Part shown: in pieces, positions 34,008-44,649 of the stretch
How the letters are laid out: each line of letters opens with the position of its first letter
Numbering within the stretch: position 1 is the stretch's first letter
From: Pseudoxanthomonas composti
GTDB lineage: Bacteria > Pseudomonadota > Gammaproteobacteria > Xanthomonadales > Xanthomonadaceae
Reading direction: 5' to 3'
NCBI RefSeq assembly: GCF_004122095.1
Contig: NZ_SAWZ01000002.1
Span: 62,001-126,000 of the forward strand
DNA length: 64,000 bases
Notes under the pieces: generated by a model
The model's input: only the letters and a program-made list of their open reading frames with translations
What the model was told of the DNA's origin: nothing
Databases searched by the model: none
Translations under genes and position numbers: made by a program

Positions 34008-35522
34008 TTAGCGCTCGACGCCCGGAGTGGTGGAAGGGGCATCCCCAACGCGATAGAGCTTCATTGGCGGTGCGCCTTCGATCATCGTCGCGCTGGAGAA
34101 GTCGGGCGCGAACTCGACGGTGACGCCGATGGACTCGGCGCGGAAGCGGGTCGGCGAGAGCGTCACCAGGCGCTCGGCCACAGGCGCGCCGGCATTGGCG
34201 TAGAGGCCATCGGGCTTGGCTTCGAGCACCACGTCCAGTCCACCGCCGTGGAAACGCCCGGCCGCCCTGTACAGCACCGCAAGCGGGAGCGTCTTGGCTT
34301 GGGCAGCGGGCGCCGCGATCTCCGGCCAGCCATAATCGGTGGCCACGGCGCGCACGATCTCATCGATCAGGCGCCGGCCCTGGCCGCCGTTGGTCAGTAC
34401 GACCACGCCTTCGCCCCTATCTGCGTAGGCCACGGCCAGGGATTGAAACCCCTGGTTGGTGCCGTCGTGCCCGAAGCGCAACGGGCCGTCGGTGTACAGG
34501 AAGGGCCCCAGGCCCCAGTTGTCCTTGACCGGGCGCAACATGCGATGGGTCATCGCAGGCGACAGCCGGTGACCTCGCTTTCCCTTCGCCGAGGCTTGCA
34601 GATCCATCAGCAGGCGCGCCAGGTCGCTGGCGCTGGCCCACAGACCAGCGGGCGCGAGCTGGGGATAGATGGCGAAATCCCCTTCGATCGGCTCGCCGTT
34701 GGCGTGGGCAAAGGCCAGGTTGGCGCGCAGCGATGCGGGAGGCGGCATGGCGAAGGCGCTGTGCGCCATGCCCAGCGGCGCCAGCAGCTCGCGCTGGGCC
34801 AGTTCGCCGAACGTAAGGCCGCTGACATCGGACAGCGCGAGCTGGGCGAGCACGTAGCCGCCACCGGAGTACTCGAACTGGCCACCGGCCGGCAGCACGC
34901 TCCTCACCGGCGGGTTCTGGCTGGGCGGCTGGCCGTCCAGGATCTGGACGAGGGTGGGCAGGAGTTGGCCGGGACGAAATCCGCGGTCGAAGCCATGGAC
35001 GCCCAGGCCGGCCGTGTGGCTGAGCAACTGGGCCAGGGTGACGCCCTTGGGTGCCAGCGTGGGGTCCGTGGGCAGCTGCCAGGAGCCAAGCGCCTGGTTG
35101 ATGTCCTGGTCCAACCCGATCTTTCCCTGTTCGGCCAGGCGCAGTGCCAGCGTCGCCGTGGCCAGCTTGCTGATGGACGCGGCCTGGAACGCCGTGTCCG
35201 GCGTGACCGGCGCGCAACGCGCGCGGTCCCGATAACCCCAGCCCCGTGCCCACTCCAGCCTGCCCCGGTGAATCACCGCCACGCTTACGCCAGGGACGCC
35301 ATAGGCCTGCATGCGATCGGCAAGTCGGAAGGGCGCGTCCCCAGCGGCGATGACCGCCGGCTGCAGATGACGCTCCAGATAACGCGTGTGCGCATTGCTT
35401 GGCCCACCATCTGCTTCGGCAGGAGCAGGGCATGGCGGTTGTTGGGCGTGCGCCTGCAGGTGCACGAGCGCAAGCCCTGCAAGCGCAAGGATCTTCAAGC
35501 CGGTGCAGCGCATCATCGCCAT
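34008..35522 (-). CDS. Exported serine hydrolase of the beta-lactamase (class C/PBP4*) family
   Basis: A 504-residue protein with a signal peptide (LKILALAGLALVHLQAHA). The nucleophile motif is S116-I-S-K119 in FQAASISKLATA, the second motif is the Tyr of FEYSGGGYVLAQL, and a C-terminal domain begins after about residue 390. Such proteins are often periplasmic esterases, peptidases or D-aminopeptidases; true beta-lactamase activity is not implied. ATG 35522 has GGAGA upstream. Confidence 0.8.
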   Translation of the reverse strand: MAMMRCTGLKILALAGLALVHLQAHAQQPPCPAPAEADGGPSNAHTRYLERHLQPAVIAAGDAPFRLADRMQAYGVPGVSVAVIHRGRLEWARGWGYRDRARCAPVTPDTAFQAASISKLATATLALRLAEQGKIGLDQDINQALGSWQLPTDPTLAPKGVTLAQLLSHTAGLGVHGFDRGFRPGQLLPTLVQILDGQPPSQNPPVRSVLPAGGQFEYSGGGYVLAQLALSDVSGLTFGELAQRELLAPLGMAHSAFAMPPPASLRANLAFAHANGEPIEGDFAIYPQLAPAGLWASASDLARLLMDLQASAKGKRGHRLSPAMTHRMLRPVKDNWGLGPFLYTDGPLRFGHDGTNQGFQSLAVAYADRGEGVVVLTNGGQGRRLIDEIVRAVATDYGWPEIAAPAAQAKTLPLAVLYRAAGRFHGGGLDVVLEAKPDGLYANAGAPVAERLVTLSPTRFRAESIGVTVEFAPDFSSATMIEGAPPMKLYRVGDAPSTTPGVER

Positions 35523-35667
35523 GGTGTCTCCGTGTTTGGGGGTCGTTCCAGGGCGAGATCGTCATTGAAGACGCCTGGCATCCAGTGCCTGCTGACCCGC
35601 CTGATGGTTACATGCGCGTTGGCCTGCGGCGGTGAACGCAGACGACGAGCGCAGCCGCGTGCCGGCC

Positions 35668-36357
35668 TCAGCGCAGCGCTTCCAGGGCCGCGGCGCGTGC
35701 ATGGATGGCGGTGGTGTCGAACAACGGTACGCTCGCGTCTTCCTCGCCGACCAGCAGCGAGATCTCGGTGCAGCCCAGGATCACCGCCTGCGCACCTGCG
35801 GCGACCAGCTCGGCCATGATGGACCGATACGCGGCGCGGGAATCCTCGCGCACTACGCCCTGGCACAGTTCGTCGTAGATGATCCGATGCACGGTGCCGC
35901 GGGCTTCAGGCTCGGGGGTCAGGACCTCGAACCCGCGCGCCTGCAGCCGCGCGCGATAGAAATCCTGTTCCATGGTGAAGCGCGTGCCCAGCAGGCCGAC
36001 GCGGTCGATGCCGGCCTCGGCCAGGGCATCGGCGGTGGCATCGGCGATATGCAGCAGCGGCAGCGGCGTGGCCTGGGTGATGGCCTCGGCGACTTTGTGC
36101 ATGGTGTTGGTACACAGGACGATGAAGTCCGCCCCACCGGCCTGCAGCGAGCGCGCCGCTCGGGCCATGGCCAGGCCGCAGCCGTCCCAGTCGCCTGCGT
36201 GCTGCAGCTGTTCGATCTCGTGGAAATCCACGCTGTGCAGCAACACCCGCGCCGAATGCAGGCCGCCCAGCTCGGCGCGGATGGTCTGGTTGATCAGGCG
36301 GTAGTACGGCAGCGTGGACTCCCAGCTCATGCCGCCGATCAGGCCGATGGTCTTCAT
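35668..36357 (-). CDS. Aspartate/glutamate racemase family protein
   Basis: A 229-residue enzyme of the Asp/Glu racemase superfamily, likely converting L- and D-amino acids without cofactor. The N-terminus is MKTIGLIGGMSWESTLPYYR. Both active-site cysteines are seen, in IVLCTNTMHK and ILGCTEISLL. It resembles the YgeA type of broad-specificity amino-acid racemase. It stands 86 bp downstream of the TPM gene on the same strand. Confidence 0.87.
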   Translation of the reverse strand: MKTIGLIGGMSWESTLPYYRLINQTIRAELGGLHSARVLLHSVDFHEIEQLQHAGDWDGCGLAMARAARSLQAGGADFIVLCTNTMHKVAEAITQATPLPLLHIADATADALAEAGIDRVGLLGTRFTMEQDFYRARLQARGFEVLTPEPEARGTVHRIIYDELCQGVVREDSRAAYRSIMAELVAAGAQAVILGCTEISLLVGEEDASVPLFDTTAIHARAAALEALR

Positions 36358-36442
36358 CTGTGCATCGCGCTCGCTTCCAGTGGACCTGCACTGTGCGCGG
36401 CCATGGGCGCCGCCACAAGTCGCCCTCGTGCGGGGCTGTGTT

Positions 36443-37504
36443 TCACCAACTTGAGCTGGCGCCGCCGCCGCCGGAGCTGCCGCCGCCAGATGAGGAGCTG
36501 CTCGAGGAGGAGGAGCTTTGGCTGGCGTAGTAGGCGGACGTGTAGGTGTAGGCGCCTGAGTCGCTCTGTGCGACATGGCCCTTGCGGATCAGGCTTGCCC
36601 GTTCGTTGGCCACGCGCTCGAGGAAGGCGCGGAACTGGCCCGCGCTGCGGTAGCGGACGCCGGCATAGCGCAGGGTGAGCACCAGGAACAGCAGCTCCAA
36701 GGCGATGATGATCGCGAAGGCCGGGGCGAACACCGCCGAGAGGATCAGCACGAAGCAGCCAGGATTGAGTGTCATGAATCCCTTGACGAACAGGCCGAGG
36801 AAACGCCGCGGCCGCGCCTTGCTGCCGGCCACGTGCTCGTCCTCCCCGGCTAGCTCCGGGTGTTGCGCGATCAGCTTGGCGCGCCGACGTCCTGCCAGAT
36901 GGCGCACCAGCGGCTGGAACACCCAGACCAGGGCCACGAACCCCAGCCAGGCCACCAGGCCACGAATCACCTTGCCGCGTTTCCCCGCTTCGGCCTGCTG
37001 CAGCAGCGCCAGGGTGGCTGGATCCTTCGCCGCGACGCCTGCCATGAACTGAAAGGCATCGATGACCGCACCGGCGGTATCGCCCTGGCGCATCTTCGGG
37101 GCCAGCACATCGTCCAGCGCGCGCTTGGCGATCACGTCGGGCAAGGTGCCCTCCAGGCCATAGCCGACCTCGAAGCGCGAGCGGCGGTCCTCGATGGCCA
37201 GCACCAGCAGCAGGCCATTGTCGGCGCCGCGCTTGCCCAGCTGCCATTGCTCGAAGGCGCCGGCCGCCACCTGCTCGATGCGCTCACCCTGCAGCGAAGG
37301 CACCAGGTACACCGCGCCCCAGATCTGCTGTTCGTTGCGGATCTTCAGCAGGGTCTGGTTGACCCGCTCGGTGTCCTGCGCGCTGAGCAACCCGGCCGGG
37401 TCGACCACGTTGGGTGTGTAGGCGGGAATCTGCAGTGCATGGGCCGCCAGCGGCATCAGCAGCAGGAACACGGTCGTGATGCACAGCAGGCGGTGCAGTT
37501 TCAT
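36443..37504 (-). CDS. TPM-domain membrane protein (YgcG-like)
   Basis: A 353-residue protein: signal peptide (MKLHRLLCITTVFLLLMPLAAHA), a TPM domain (about 25-150; YTPNVVDPAGLLS, GVGLEGTLPD-like GYGLEGTLPDVIAKR), a basic linker and transmembrane helices (about 180-200 and 245-280). The C-terminus is a low-complexity Ser/Gly run ending in Trp, as is usual in this family. Role unknown; related proteins act in the envelope and photosystem repair in other lineages. Confidence 0.85.
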   Translation of the reverse strand: MKLHRLLCITTVFLLLMPLAAHALQIPAYTPNVVDPAGLLSAQDTERVNQTLLKIRNEQQIWGAVYLVPSLQGERIEQVAAGAFEQWQLGKRGADNGLLLVLAIEDRRSRFEVGYGLEGTLPDVIAKRALDDVLAPKMRQGDTAGAVIDAFQFMAGVAAKDPATLALLQQAEAGKRGKVIRGLVAWLGFVALVWVFQPLVRHLAGRRRAKLIAQHPELAGEDEHVAGSKARPRRFLGLFVKGFMTLNPGCFVLILSAVFAPAFAIIIALELLFLVLTLRYAGVRYRSAGQFRAFLERVANERASLIRKGHVAQSDSGAYTYTSAYYASQSSSSSSSSSSGGGSSGGGGASSSW

Positions 37505-37706
37505 CGCGCTCCTTAGGGCGTCGGCGACGTCGGCCGCCAGGGTCCTGTGACCCGCCGATCATCGCAAGAACGCGACCTGGCGGGAACGGGGCGCGCCAGC
37601 CATCACGCGCGCCATCCAGCCAGGCGGCGGCGCGGCGCACCGGCGTAGGCGATGGCTTCCGGGTCTTGTGGAACGGCGCGGTGGGCGTGCGGGCGTACGG
37701 CCCGGC

Positions 37707-38612
37707 TCACTCGCCCGGCTTGGCGCCTTCCACCGGGGCATTGGTGGCCGCGCGCCTTGCCAGGGTCGCCTCGCGATGGGCGATGTAGGCGGTGGAGCCC
37801 AGGATGATGGCCGCACCCACCGCGGTCCACCGATCCAGGCGCTCGCCGAACAGCAGCCAGCCGAAGAAGATCACCACCGGCAGCTGCATGAAGCTGATCG
37901 GCTGCAGCGCCGAGACTTCCCCAAGCTTCAGGGCGCGGGTCCAGAACAGCTGGCCCAGCGTGCCGAACACGCCCGTGCAGGCCAGCCACACCCAGGCCAG
38001 GCCCTGCGGCCAGGTCCACTGGAACAGCGCGGGCACCAGCGACATCGGCACCCAGAAGGCATAGGTGTAGAACACCACCGTGTCCGGCGGGTCCAGCCTG
38101 GACAGCTGCTTGATCTGGATGGCGACCACGGCGCTGATCACCGCCGCGGCCACGGCCACCAGCAGGCCGGGAGAGAACGAGCTGGACCCTGGCCGCAGGA
38201 TCACCAGCACGCCGATGAAGCCGGCGGCCACCGCCAGCCACCGGCGCAGGCGCACCGGCTCGTGCAGCCACAGCACCGCGGCGATGGTCACGAACAGCGG
38301 CGTGGAATAGGACAGCGACACCGCTTGCGACAGCGGCAGGTGGCCGATGGCCCAGAAGCCGCACAGCATCGAGGCCAGGCCGATCGCCGTGCGCAGGAAG
38401 TAGCGCCCGACGTGGCGGGTGCGCGGCAGCGGCTTGCCCCTGCCCAGCACCATCGGCAGCAGCGCCAGCATGCCGAAGGCGTTGCGGAAGAAGGCGACCT
38501 CGGTGGTCTCCACCGTGGCCGAGGACAGGCGGATGCACACGGCCATCAGGCCGAAGGCCATGGTGCTGGCGAGCATGAACATGGCCGCGCGCAGCGGGTG
38601 CGCGGTGCTCAC
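37707..38612 (-). CDS. DMT superfamily transporter (EamA domains)
   Basis: A 301-residue inner-membrane permease with about ten helices and two EamA repeats (first from residue 10, second near 150). The first repeat contains VETTEVAFFRNAFG and the second EVSALQPISFMQLPVVIFFGWLL. The GTG start at 38612 overlaps the murB stop (GTGA). Substrate unknown; many relatives export amino acids or metabolites. Confidence 0.84.
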   Translation of the reverse strand: MSTAHPLRAAMFMLASTMAFGLMAVCIRLSSATVETTEVAFFRNAFGMLALLPMVLGRGKPLPRTRHVGRYFLRTAIGLASMLCGFWAIGHLPLSQAVSLSYSTPLFVTIAAVLWLHEPVRLRRWLAVAAGFIGVLVILRPGSSSFSPGLLVAVAAAVISAVVAIQIKQLSRLDPPDTVVFYTYAFWVPMSLVPALFQWTWPQGLAWVWLACTGVFGTLGQLFWTRALKLGEVSALQPISFMQLPVVIFFGWLLFGERLDRWTAVGAAIILGSTAYIAHREATLARRAATNAPVEGAKPGE

Positions 38613-39649
38613 CACTGCGCTCCGACCAGCCGTGGCTCGGGCTCGATCGCCACGCCGAAGCGCGCCTGCACGGCCCCGGCAATGCGCCGGGCCAGCGCCA
38701 GCAGCTGCGCGCCGCTGGCATGGCCATGGTTGACCAGCACCAGGGCATGGCTGGGCGCCACGCCGGCATCGCCCTCGCGGTATCCCTTGAAGCCGCAGGC
38801 CTCGATCATCCACGCCGCCGAGAGCTTGCGCGTGGCATCGCCATCGCCGCCGAATACCGGCAGGGCCGGCCACTGGGCCAGCAGCGCGGCGGCCTGGCCG
38901 GCCGGCACGATGGGGTTCTTGAAGAAGCTGCCGGCGTTGCCCAGCACGGCCGGGTCGGGCAGCTTGCGGCGCCGGATGCGGATGACCGCCTCGGCCACGT
39001 CGGCACAGCCAGGGCTTTCAATGCTCATGGCCTGCAGCTCCTCGGCCACGCCGGCGTAATCCACCCGCGGCGCGCGCTGCAGCGGCAGGGCGAACTCCAC
39101 GGCCGTCACCAGCCAGCGCCCGGGCTGCTGCTTGAACACGCTGTCGCGGTAGGCGAAGTGGCAGGCCGCGCGGTCCAGCCAATCCTGGCGCCCGGCCTGC
39201 AGGTCCCAGACCTGCACGCGGGCGATGAACTCGCCGACCTCGCTGCCGTAGGCGCCGATGTTCTGGATCGGACTGGCGCCCACGGTGCCGGGAATCAGCG
39301 CCAGATTCTCCAGCCCGCACAGCCCCTGCTGCAGCGACCACATGACCAGCCGGTGCCAGGACACGCCAGCCTGCGCCAGCACGATGGCATGGCCCTGACG
39401 GTCGGCCGCGCGGCTGATGGCCTCGGTACGGAACACCAGCACTGCCCCGGGCGCATCGTCGGCCAGCAGCACGTTGCTGCCGCTGCCCAGCACCATCCAC
39501 GGGGCGCCGGTCATCTGCGGCATGCCCAGCACGGCGGGCAGGGCGGCGGTGTCGTACAGCTCCAGCAGGCACGGCGTGCGCGCCGCGACGCCGAAGGTGT
39601 TGAGGGACTGCAGGGACGCGTCGGGGGTCAGGCGCCAGGCATCGGTCAT
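38609..39649 (-). CDS. murB: UDP-N-acetylenolpyruvoylglucosamine reductase
   Basis: A 346-residue FAD enzyme of peptidoglycan precursor synthesis, of the longer E. coli-like class. Conserved sequences include [55 protein letters not shown] with the catalytic Ser, and [15 protein letters not shown] 39649 overlaps the pyrD stop by 4 nt. Confidence 0.95.
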   Translation of the reverse strand: MTDAWRLTPDASLQSLNTFGVAARTPCLLELYDTAALPAVLGMPQMTGAPWMVLGSGSNVLLADDAPGAVLVFRTEAISRAADRQGHAIVLAQAGVSWHRLVMWSLQQGLCGLENLALIPGTVGASPIQNIGAYGSEVGEFIARVQVWDLQAGRQDWLDRAACHFAYRDSVFKQQPGRWLVTAVEFALPLQRAPRVDYAGVAEELQAMSIESPGCADVAEAVIRIRRRKLPDPAVLGNAGSFFKNPIVPAGQAAALLAQWPALPVFGGDGDATRKLSAAWMIEACGFKGYREGDAGVAPSHALVLVNHGHASGAQLLALARRIAGAVQARFGVAIEPEPRLVGAQW

Positions 39650-40704
39650 GGCGGTGCGATGGGCCCGCCGCTGGGGTGGTCGCGCCGACGCCGGATCGCC
39701 TCGACGCATTCGCCGATCAATGCCGGGCCGCGGAACACCAGCCCGCTGTAGAGCTGCACCAGGCTGGCCCCGGCGGACATCTTGGCCACCGCATCGGCAC
39801 CGGAGGTGATGCCGCCCACGCCGATCAGCGGGATGTGATCCGGCAGGCGCGTGCGCAGCCGGCGCAGGACCAGGGTGGACTGGCCCAGCAGCGGCGCGCC
39901 GGACAGGCCGCCGGTCTCGCGGGCGAGTTTGTGCGTATCGACCATGGGCCGGGCCACGGTGGTGTTGGTGGCGATCACGCCATCGACCTGCAGCTCGCCC
40001 AGCACCCGCGCGGCCGAATCGATATCGCTATCGCTCAGGTCCGGCGCGACCTTGACCAGCATCGGCACGCGCTTGCCATGTCGGGCGGCCAGGCGCTCCT
40101 GCGCTTCGCGCAGGATGCCGATCAGCTGGCGCAGCGCCTGCTCTTCCTGCAGCTCGCGCAGGCCGGCGGTGTTGGGCGAGGAGATGTTGACCGTCACGTA
40201 GTCGGCCAACGGGTAGACCTTCTCCAGGCAGTGCAGGTAGTCCTCGGCGGCGGAGGCGTTGGGCGTGTCCTTGTTCTTGCCGATGTTGATGCCCAGCAGG
40301 CCATCGCCGCGGCGGCGGGCGCGGGCCACGTTCTGGACCAGCACGTCCACGCCGGCATTGTTGAACCCCATGCGGTTGATCACCGCCTGCTGCCGCGGCA
40401 GCCGGAACATGCGCGGCTTGGGGTTTCCTTCCTGCGGGCGCGGGGTGATGGTGCCGATCTCCACGAAGCCGAAGCCCAGCGCCATCAGCGCTTCCAGGTG
40501 GTCGCCGTTCTTGTCCAGGCCGGCGGCCAGGCCGACCGGGTTGGGAAATTGCAGGCCCAGGGTGCGCACCGGCATCGGCGCGATGGGTTTGGCCAGGTGC
40601 CCGAGCAGGTCGGCGCGGTGGGCGCGGTCCAGCGCCTGCAGGCTCAGCCCGTGGGCGCGCTCGGCGTCCAGGGCGAACAGGAAGGGCCGCGCCAGTGAGT
40701 ACAT
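39646..40704 (-). CDS. pyrD: Dihydroorotate dehydrogenase (quinone)
   Basis: A 352-residue class 2 enzyme that oxidises dihydroorotate using membrane quinone in pyrimidine synthesis. The N-terminal helical part ([20 protein letters not shown]) binds quinone. The FMN barrel has [56 protein letters not shown] with the catalytic Ser, and [17 protein letters not shown] 40704 is preferred to 40716 because it matches the usual family N-terminus. Confidence 0.95.
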   Translation of the reverse strand: MYSLARPFLFALDAERAHGLSLQALDRAHRADLLGHLAKPIAPMPVRTLGLQFPNPVGLAAGLDKNGDHLEALMALGFGFVEIGTITPRPQEGNPKPRMFRLPRQQAVINRMGFNNAGVDVLVQNVARARRRGDGLLGINIGKNKDTPNASAAEDYLHCLEKVYPLADYVTVNISSPNTAGLRELQEEQALRQLIGILREAQERLAARHGKRVPMLVKVAPDLSDSDIDSAARVLGELQVDGVIATNTTVARPMVDTHKLARETGGLSGAPLLGQSTLVLRRLRTRLPDHIPLIGVGGITSGADAVAKMSAGASLVQLYSGLVFRGPALIGECVEAIRRRRDHPSGGPIAPP

Positions 40705-40706
40705 GT

Positions 40707-40988
40707 TCAATGCCATGCGGCCAATGCGGCGATGCCGCCGAAGAACAGGATGAAGCCGGCGATGCCCAGGATCCACAGCGACAGCGACAACCAGCCCAGC
40801 ACCAGACCGGTCACCGCCAGGCCATCGCCCTCCAGCTGGCCGGCGGCGCGGCGGATCTCGGCGCGCGCCATGTGCCCGGTGATGACCGCCACGGCGCTGC
40901 CGAGGAAGGGCAGCAGGGTCCAGCCCAGGATGCCGAACACCAGCGAGACCACGGCCATGCTGCTGTTGGGACGGATGGCGACGTTCAT
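40707..40988 (-). CDS. Small DUF4190-like membrane protein
   Basis: A 93-residue protein with two hydrophobic hairpin segments (about 11-37 and 58-88). [10 protein letters not shown] between them matches the GxxAxxxIRR-type sequence of DUF4190 proteins. Function unknown. It lies just upstream of pyrD with a 2-bp gap. Confidence 0.72.
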   Translation of the reverse strand: MNVAIRPNSSMAVVSLVFGILGWTLLPFLGSAVAVITGHMARAEIRRAAGQLEGDGLAVTGLVLGWLSLSLWILGIAGFILFFGGIAALAAWH

Positions 40989-40997
40989 GGCAGGTCT

Positions 40998-41774
40998 TCA
41001 GGAGGCGGTGGCGGGAAGCGTACCGGCAAACACGCGGGTGTCGTAGTCGAAGGAGACGGTGCCATCGCGGGCGGTGGCATCGAACAGCTTGCGCAGCGCC
41101 TCCAGCATCGGCGCATGCTGCGGGTGACCGGCCTGCGGGGCGTAGGAGGACGACAACAGCCGCCCGCGCAGGGCCTCCAAATCCAGCTGCTGGCCGTGGT
41201 CGAAACGGGCCGTCCCGCGCAGGCCGCCGCCGAACCAGGCTTCCATCGAGGCGTCGTCGTTGTAGCGCTCGGCCACGCTGGTGTAGTCCAGGCCGTAGTC
41301 GAGCAGCATCTGCTCGTAGCCTTCCAGGAAAGGCGTGCCGCTCAGTCGGCGCGAATTCCAGAACACCACCGCCAGCCCGCCGGGCTTGAGGATGCGCGCC
41401 CATTCGGTCCGCACCGCCTGCTGGTCGAACCAGTGGAAGGCCTGCGCGGCGGCGACCAGGCCGACGCTGGCATCTGCCAGCGTGGTGGCCTCGGCGGTGC
41501 CGGCCACGGCCGAGAAGCCAGGGTTGCCGCCTAGCCAGTCAATCGAAGCTGCGCGCATGGACGCATTGGGTTCGACCGCGGTCACCGGGTGGCCGCCGTC
41601 GAGGAACAGCTTGCAGGAAATGCCGGTGCCGGCGCCGATGTCGGCCACCGGCGTGTCCCGGTCCACGCCCAGTTCTCGATGCAGCCACTCCACCAGCGCC
41701 ACCGGATAGTCCGGCCGGTAGCGCACGTAGTCGGCCACGCGGCTGGTGAAGCGCTCGGTCGAGTTGAGTGACAT
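40998..41774 (-). CDS. SAM-dependent methyltransferase (class I)
   Basis: A 258-residue methyltransferase. Motif I is [15 protein letters not shown] (residues 43-57), followed by [13 protein letters not shown] and [13 protein letters not shown], a pattern typical of the UbiE/trans-aconitate methyltransferase-like group. Substrate unknown. The ATG at 41774 lies 20 bp after the aldehyde dehydrogenase stop on the same strand. Confidence 0.8.
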   Translation of the reverse strand: MSLNSTERFTSRVADYVRYRPDYPVALVEWLHRELGVDRDTPVADIGAGTGISCKLFLDGGHPVTAVEPNASMRAASIDWLGGNPGFSAVAGTAEATTLADASVGLVAAAQAFHWFDQQAVRTEWARILKPGGLAVVFWNSRRLSGTPFLEGYEQMLLDYGLDYTSVAERYNDDASMEAWFGGGLRGTARFDHGQQLDLEALRGRLLSSSYAPQAGHPQHAPMLEALRKLFDATARDGTVSFDYDTRVFAGTLPATAS

Positions 41775-41793
41775 GGTCCCGAACCCTCCGCGT

Positions 41794-43326
41794 TTACAGA
41801 TCGAACTTGATGCCCTGGGCCAGCGGCAGCGAGTCGGAATAGTTGATGGTGTTGGTCTGGCGGCGCATGTAGGCCTTCCAGGCATCGGACCCGGACTCGC
41901 GTCCGCCGCCGGTGTCCTTCTCGCCGCCGAAGGCGCCGCCGATCTCCGCACCGGAGGTGCCGATGTTGACGTTGGCGATGCCGCAGTCGCTGCCGGCCGC
42001 CGACAGGAAGCGCTCGGCGGTCTTGAGGTTGTTGGTGAAGATCGAGGAGGACAGGCCCTGCGGCACGCCGTTCTGCATGTCGATGGCTTCTTCCAGCGTG
42101 TCGTACTTCATCACGTACAGGATCGGCGCGAAGGTCTCGTGCTGGACGATGGCATCGCTGTTCTTCAGGCCCGAGATGATGGTGGGCAGCACGAAGTTAC
42201 CTTCGCGCGGCAGCGCCATGCCGCCGGTTTCCACGGTGCCGCCGGCGGCCTTGGCCTGTTCGACCGACTTGAGGAAGGCGTCCACGGCCGCCTTGCTGTT
42301 AAGCGGGCCCATCAGGTTGGCTGCATCCAGCGGGTCGCCGATCTTGCCCTCGACCTGCTTGTAGGCCTTGACCAGGGTGGACAGCACGGTGTCGTAGATC
42401 GAGGCATGCACGATCAGGCGGCGGGTGGTGGTGCAGCGCTGGCCGGCGGTGCCCACCGCGCCGAACACGATGCCCGGCACGGCCAGCTTCAGGTCGGCGG
42501 TCTCGTCCAGGATGATGGCGTTGTTGCCGCCCAGCTCCAGCAGGCTGCGGCCCATGCGGCGGGCCACGCGCTCACCGACGATGCGGCCGACCTGGGTCGA
42601 GCCGGTGAAGCTGATCAGCGGCACGCGGGTGTCGTCCACCAGCTGCTGGGACAGTTCGATGCCGGCATCGTTGATCAGGAAGAACAGGTCCGGGAAGCCG
42701 GCGTCCTTCAGCGCCTCGTTGCAGATCTTCTGCGTGGCCAGCGCGGTTAGCGGGGTCTTGTTGGACGGCTTCCAGATGCAGATGTCGCCGCAGATGGCGG
42801 CCAGGAAGGCATTCCACGACCACACCGCGACCGGGAAATTGAAGGCGCTGATGATGCCGACCAGGCCGATGGGGTGGTACTGCTCGTACATCCGGTGGCC
42901 CGGGCGCTCGGAGTGCATGGTATAGCCATAGAGCATGCGGCTCTGGCCCACGGCGAAATCGGCGATGTCGATCATCTCCTGCACCTCGCCATCGCCCTCG
43001 GGCTTGGACTTGCCCATTTCCAGGGCCACCAGCGAGCCGAGCAGATCCTTGTTGGCGCGCAGCGCCTCACCGCACAGGCGCACGGCTTCGCCACGGCGCG
43101 GGGCCGGGGTGGTGCGCCAGATCTTGTAGGCGGCCTGGGCGCGCTCGATCACCGTGTCGTAGTCGGACTGGCTGCTGGCGTGGACCGTGGCGATGACGGC
43201 ATTGGTGGTCGGGTTGACCGATTCCAGCACGCCGGCATCGGTGGTGGTGGACCACTGGCCCTGGCCCAGGTAGGTGCCGGCATTGGTGGAACCCAGGCCC
43301 AGGGCCTGCAGCAGCTCGGATGACAT
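41794..43326 (-). CDS. Aldehyde dehydrogenase, ALDH7 (alpha-aminoadipic semialdehyde) type
   Basis: A 510-residue NAD-dependent dehydrogenase. The catalytic Cys is in [16 protein letters not shown] and the conserved Glu in [32 protein letters not shown] is the cofactor region. These sequences fit the ALDH7/antiquitin family that oxidises alpha-aminoadipic semialdehyde in lysine breakdown. ATG 43326 has AGGAG upstream. No other lysine-degradation genes are next to it. Confidence 0.88.
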   Translation of the reverse strand: MSSELLQALGLGSTNAGTYLGQGQWSTTTDAGVLESVNPTTNAVIATVHASSQSDYDTVIERAQAAYKIWRTTPAPRRGEAVRLCGEALRANKDLLGSLVALEMGKSKPEGDGEVQEMIDIADFAVGQSRMLYGYTMHSERPGHRMYEQYHPIGLVGIISAFNFPVAVWSWNAFLAAICGDICIWKPSNKTPLTALATQKICNEALKDAGFPDLFFLINDAGIELSQQLVDDTRVPLISFTGSTQVGRIVGERVARRMGRSLLELGGNNAIILDETADLKLAVPGIVFGAVGTAGQRCTTTRRLIVHASIYDTVLSTLVKAYKQVEGKIGDPLDAANLMGPLNSKAAVDAFLKSVEQAKAAGGTVETGGMALPREGNFVLPTIISGLKNSDAIVQHETFAPILYVMKYDTLEEAIDMQNGVPQGLSSSIFTNNLKTAERFLSAAGSDCGIANVNIGTSGAEIGGAFGGEKDTGGGRESGSDAWKAYMRRQTNTINYSDSLPLAQGIKFDL

Positions 43327-43844
43327 GAAAACTCCTGTGTTTGGGACGAGCCGCAATGGGGGACGCGGCCCAAAAAGGGGCGCAAATTCTAACAGAGGCG
43401 CCGGGGCCGTCGGTCTCTGACCCGTCGGCTGCGCGCGCTGCCGGAATGGCGAAAGCGCGCATCTGGCGCCGCGCCAGGCTGGCGGCGCGTCGCCTGTTGC
43501 CGGGGCCGGCGGAATCGAAGGGCGGACATGCCAAGCCCTTGTTTTGCAAGTGCTTGGCGTGTCGGGTGCTACGGGCGTTGCGCAGGCTCAGGGCCGCCGG
43601 CCTGGGACCCGTGGTGCTTGGAGCCGAAGCCTCCAAACCGACGCGCGCGGCGGCGGTTCGGCGGGCGATGGCGCGGCAAGCGAGGCAGGAGCACGCGCCT
43701 GCTGTCAGGGCAGGATGCCCCGGCCGGGGGCAGGGCGGCCACCGGCCGGCGGAGCGCTGCCGCTCTTCCATCTACCCACCGCGGCGGACGCCCACTACAG
43801 GCGCGTTGCGCCTCTACGGGCGTCCAGCGCCGCCCTGACCGGCG
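43327..43844. other. GC-rich intergenic region with a nested hairpin
   Basis: 518 bp between the aldehyde dehydrogenase start and the superoxide dismutase stop. Frames open here look like GC-driven shadows. The one clear structure is a nested hairpin at 43786-43825: outer arms GGACGCCC/GGGCGTCC and inner GGCGC/GCGCC, 20 bp beyond the dismutase stop, which may end the zinc operon transcript. Confidence 0.55.
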
Positions 43845-44552
43845 TCAACTGGCCTGATCGAAGCGCCGGCTGACCTCTTTCCAGTTCACCACGGACCACC
43901 AGGCGGCCAGATAGTCCGGGCGCCGGTTCTGGTAGCGCAGGTAGTACGCATGCTCCCAGACGTCCAATGCCAGGATCGGCTGCCCGCGGGTGGACGCGGT
44001 CGGCATGAGCGGGTTGTCCTGGTTTGGCGTGGTGGCGATCTGCAAGGACCCGTCCGCACCGACGATGAGCCAGGCCCAGCCCGAACCGAACACGCCGGTT
44101 GCCGCCTTGGTGAAGGCTTCCTTGAACGTCTCCATCGACCCGAACTGCTTCTCGATGGCCGCGGCCAGTTCCACGCTGGGTTGCCCGCCCTGTCCCGGAG
44201 CGGCCAGGACGGACCAGAACAGGCTGTGGTTGTAATGCCCGCCCGCGTTGTTCCGGAGTGCCGGGCTCAGCGCGTCCGCCTTGGCCAGGAGCGCCCGGAG
44301 CGTCTGCGACTGCAGCGCCGGATCCTGCGCGATGGCCTTGTTCAGATTGTCGACATAGGCCTGGTGATGGCGATCGTGATGGATGCCCATGGTGGCCGCG
44401 TCGATCGCAGGCTCCAACGCATCGGCTGCGTAGGGCAGGGCCGGCACGGCGTAGGGAGCATGCTGCTGCAGCACGGCGTCCACGCCCTTGGCCTGGGCCA
44501 GGGCGGCGGTGGCAAGCAGTCCGGTCAAGCACAGGTGGCGAAGCAACATCAT
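43845..44552 (-). CDS. Exported Fe/Mn-type superoxide dismutase
   Basis: A 235-residue Fe/Mn superoxide dismutase with a signal peptide ([14 protein letters not shown], then KG), so it should act in the periplasm. Metal ligands are visible in [24 protein letters not shown], and [13 protein letters not shown] 44552 follows AGGAG. It is the last gene of the presumed zinc-limitation operon, where a non-zinc enzyme could stand in for a CuZn dismutase. Whether it uses Fe or Mn cannot be read reliably here. Confidence 0.9.
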   Translation of the reverse strand: MMLLRHLCLTGLLATAALAQAKGVDAVLQQHAPYAVPALPYAADALEPAIDAATMGIHHDRHHQAYVDNLNKAIAQDPALQSQTLRALLAKADALSPALRNNAGGHYNHSLFWSVLAAPGQGGQPSVELAAAIEKQFGSMETFKEAFTKAATGVFGSGWAWLIVGADGSLQIATTPNQDNPLMPTASTRGQPILALDVWEHAYYLRYQNRRPDYLAAWWSVVNWKEVSRRFDQAS

Positions 44553-44649
44553 GCGATCTCCTGGGGTGTGGAGGGGAGGTGGAGCCAGGGCCGACAGGAA
44601 CCGCCGGCGAGCTCCATGCGAGGCGATGGTGGCGGGTTGGCCCCGGCGA

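Noticed and set aside
34008-35522. Serine hydrolase as a beta-lactamase resistance gene
   Set aside because: SxxK is present but the overall sequence fits the broad class C-like hydrolase family; nothing shows antibiotic hydrolysis.
43381-43840. Open frames in the gap before the dismutase
   Set aside because: Compositionally biased (Arg/Ala/Pro), no Shine-Dalgarno and no motifs.
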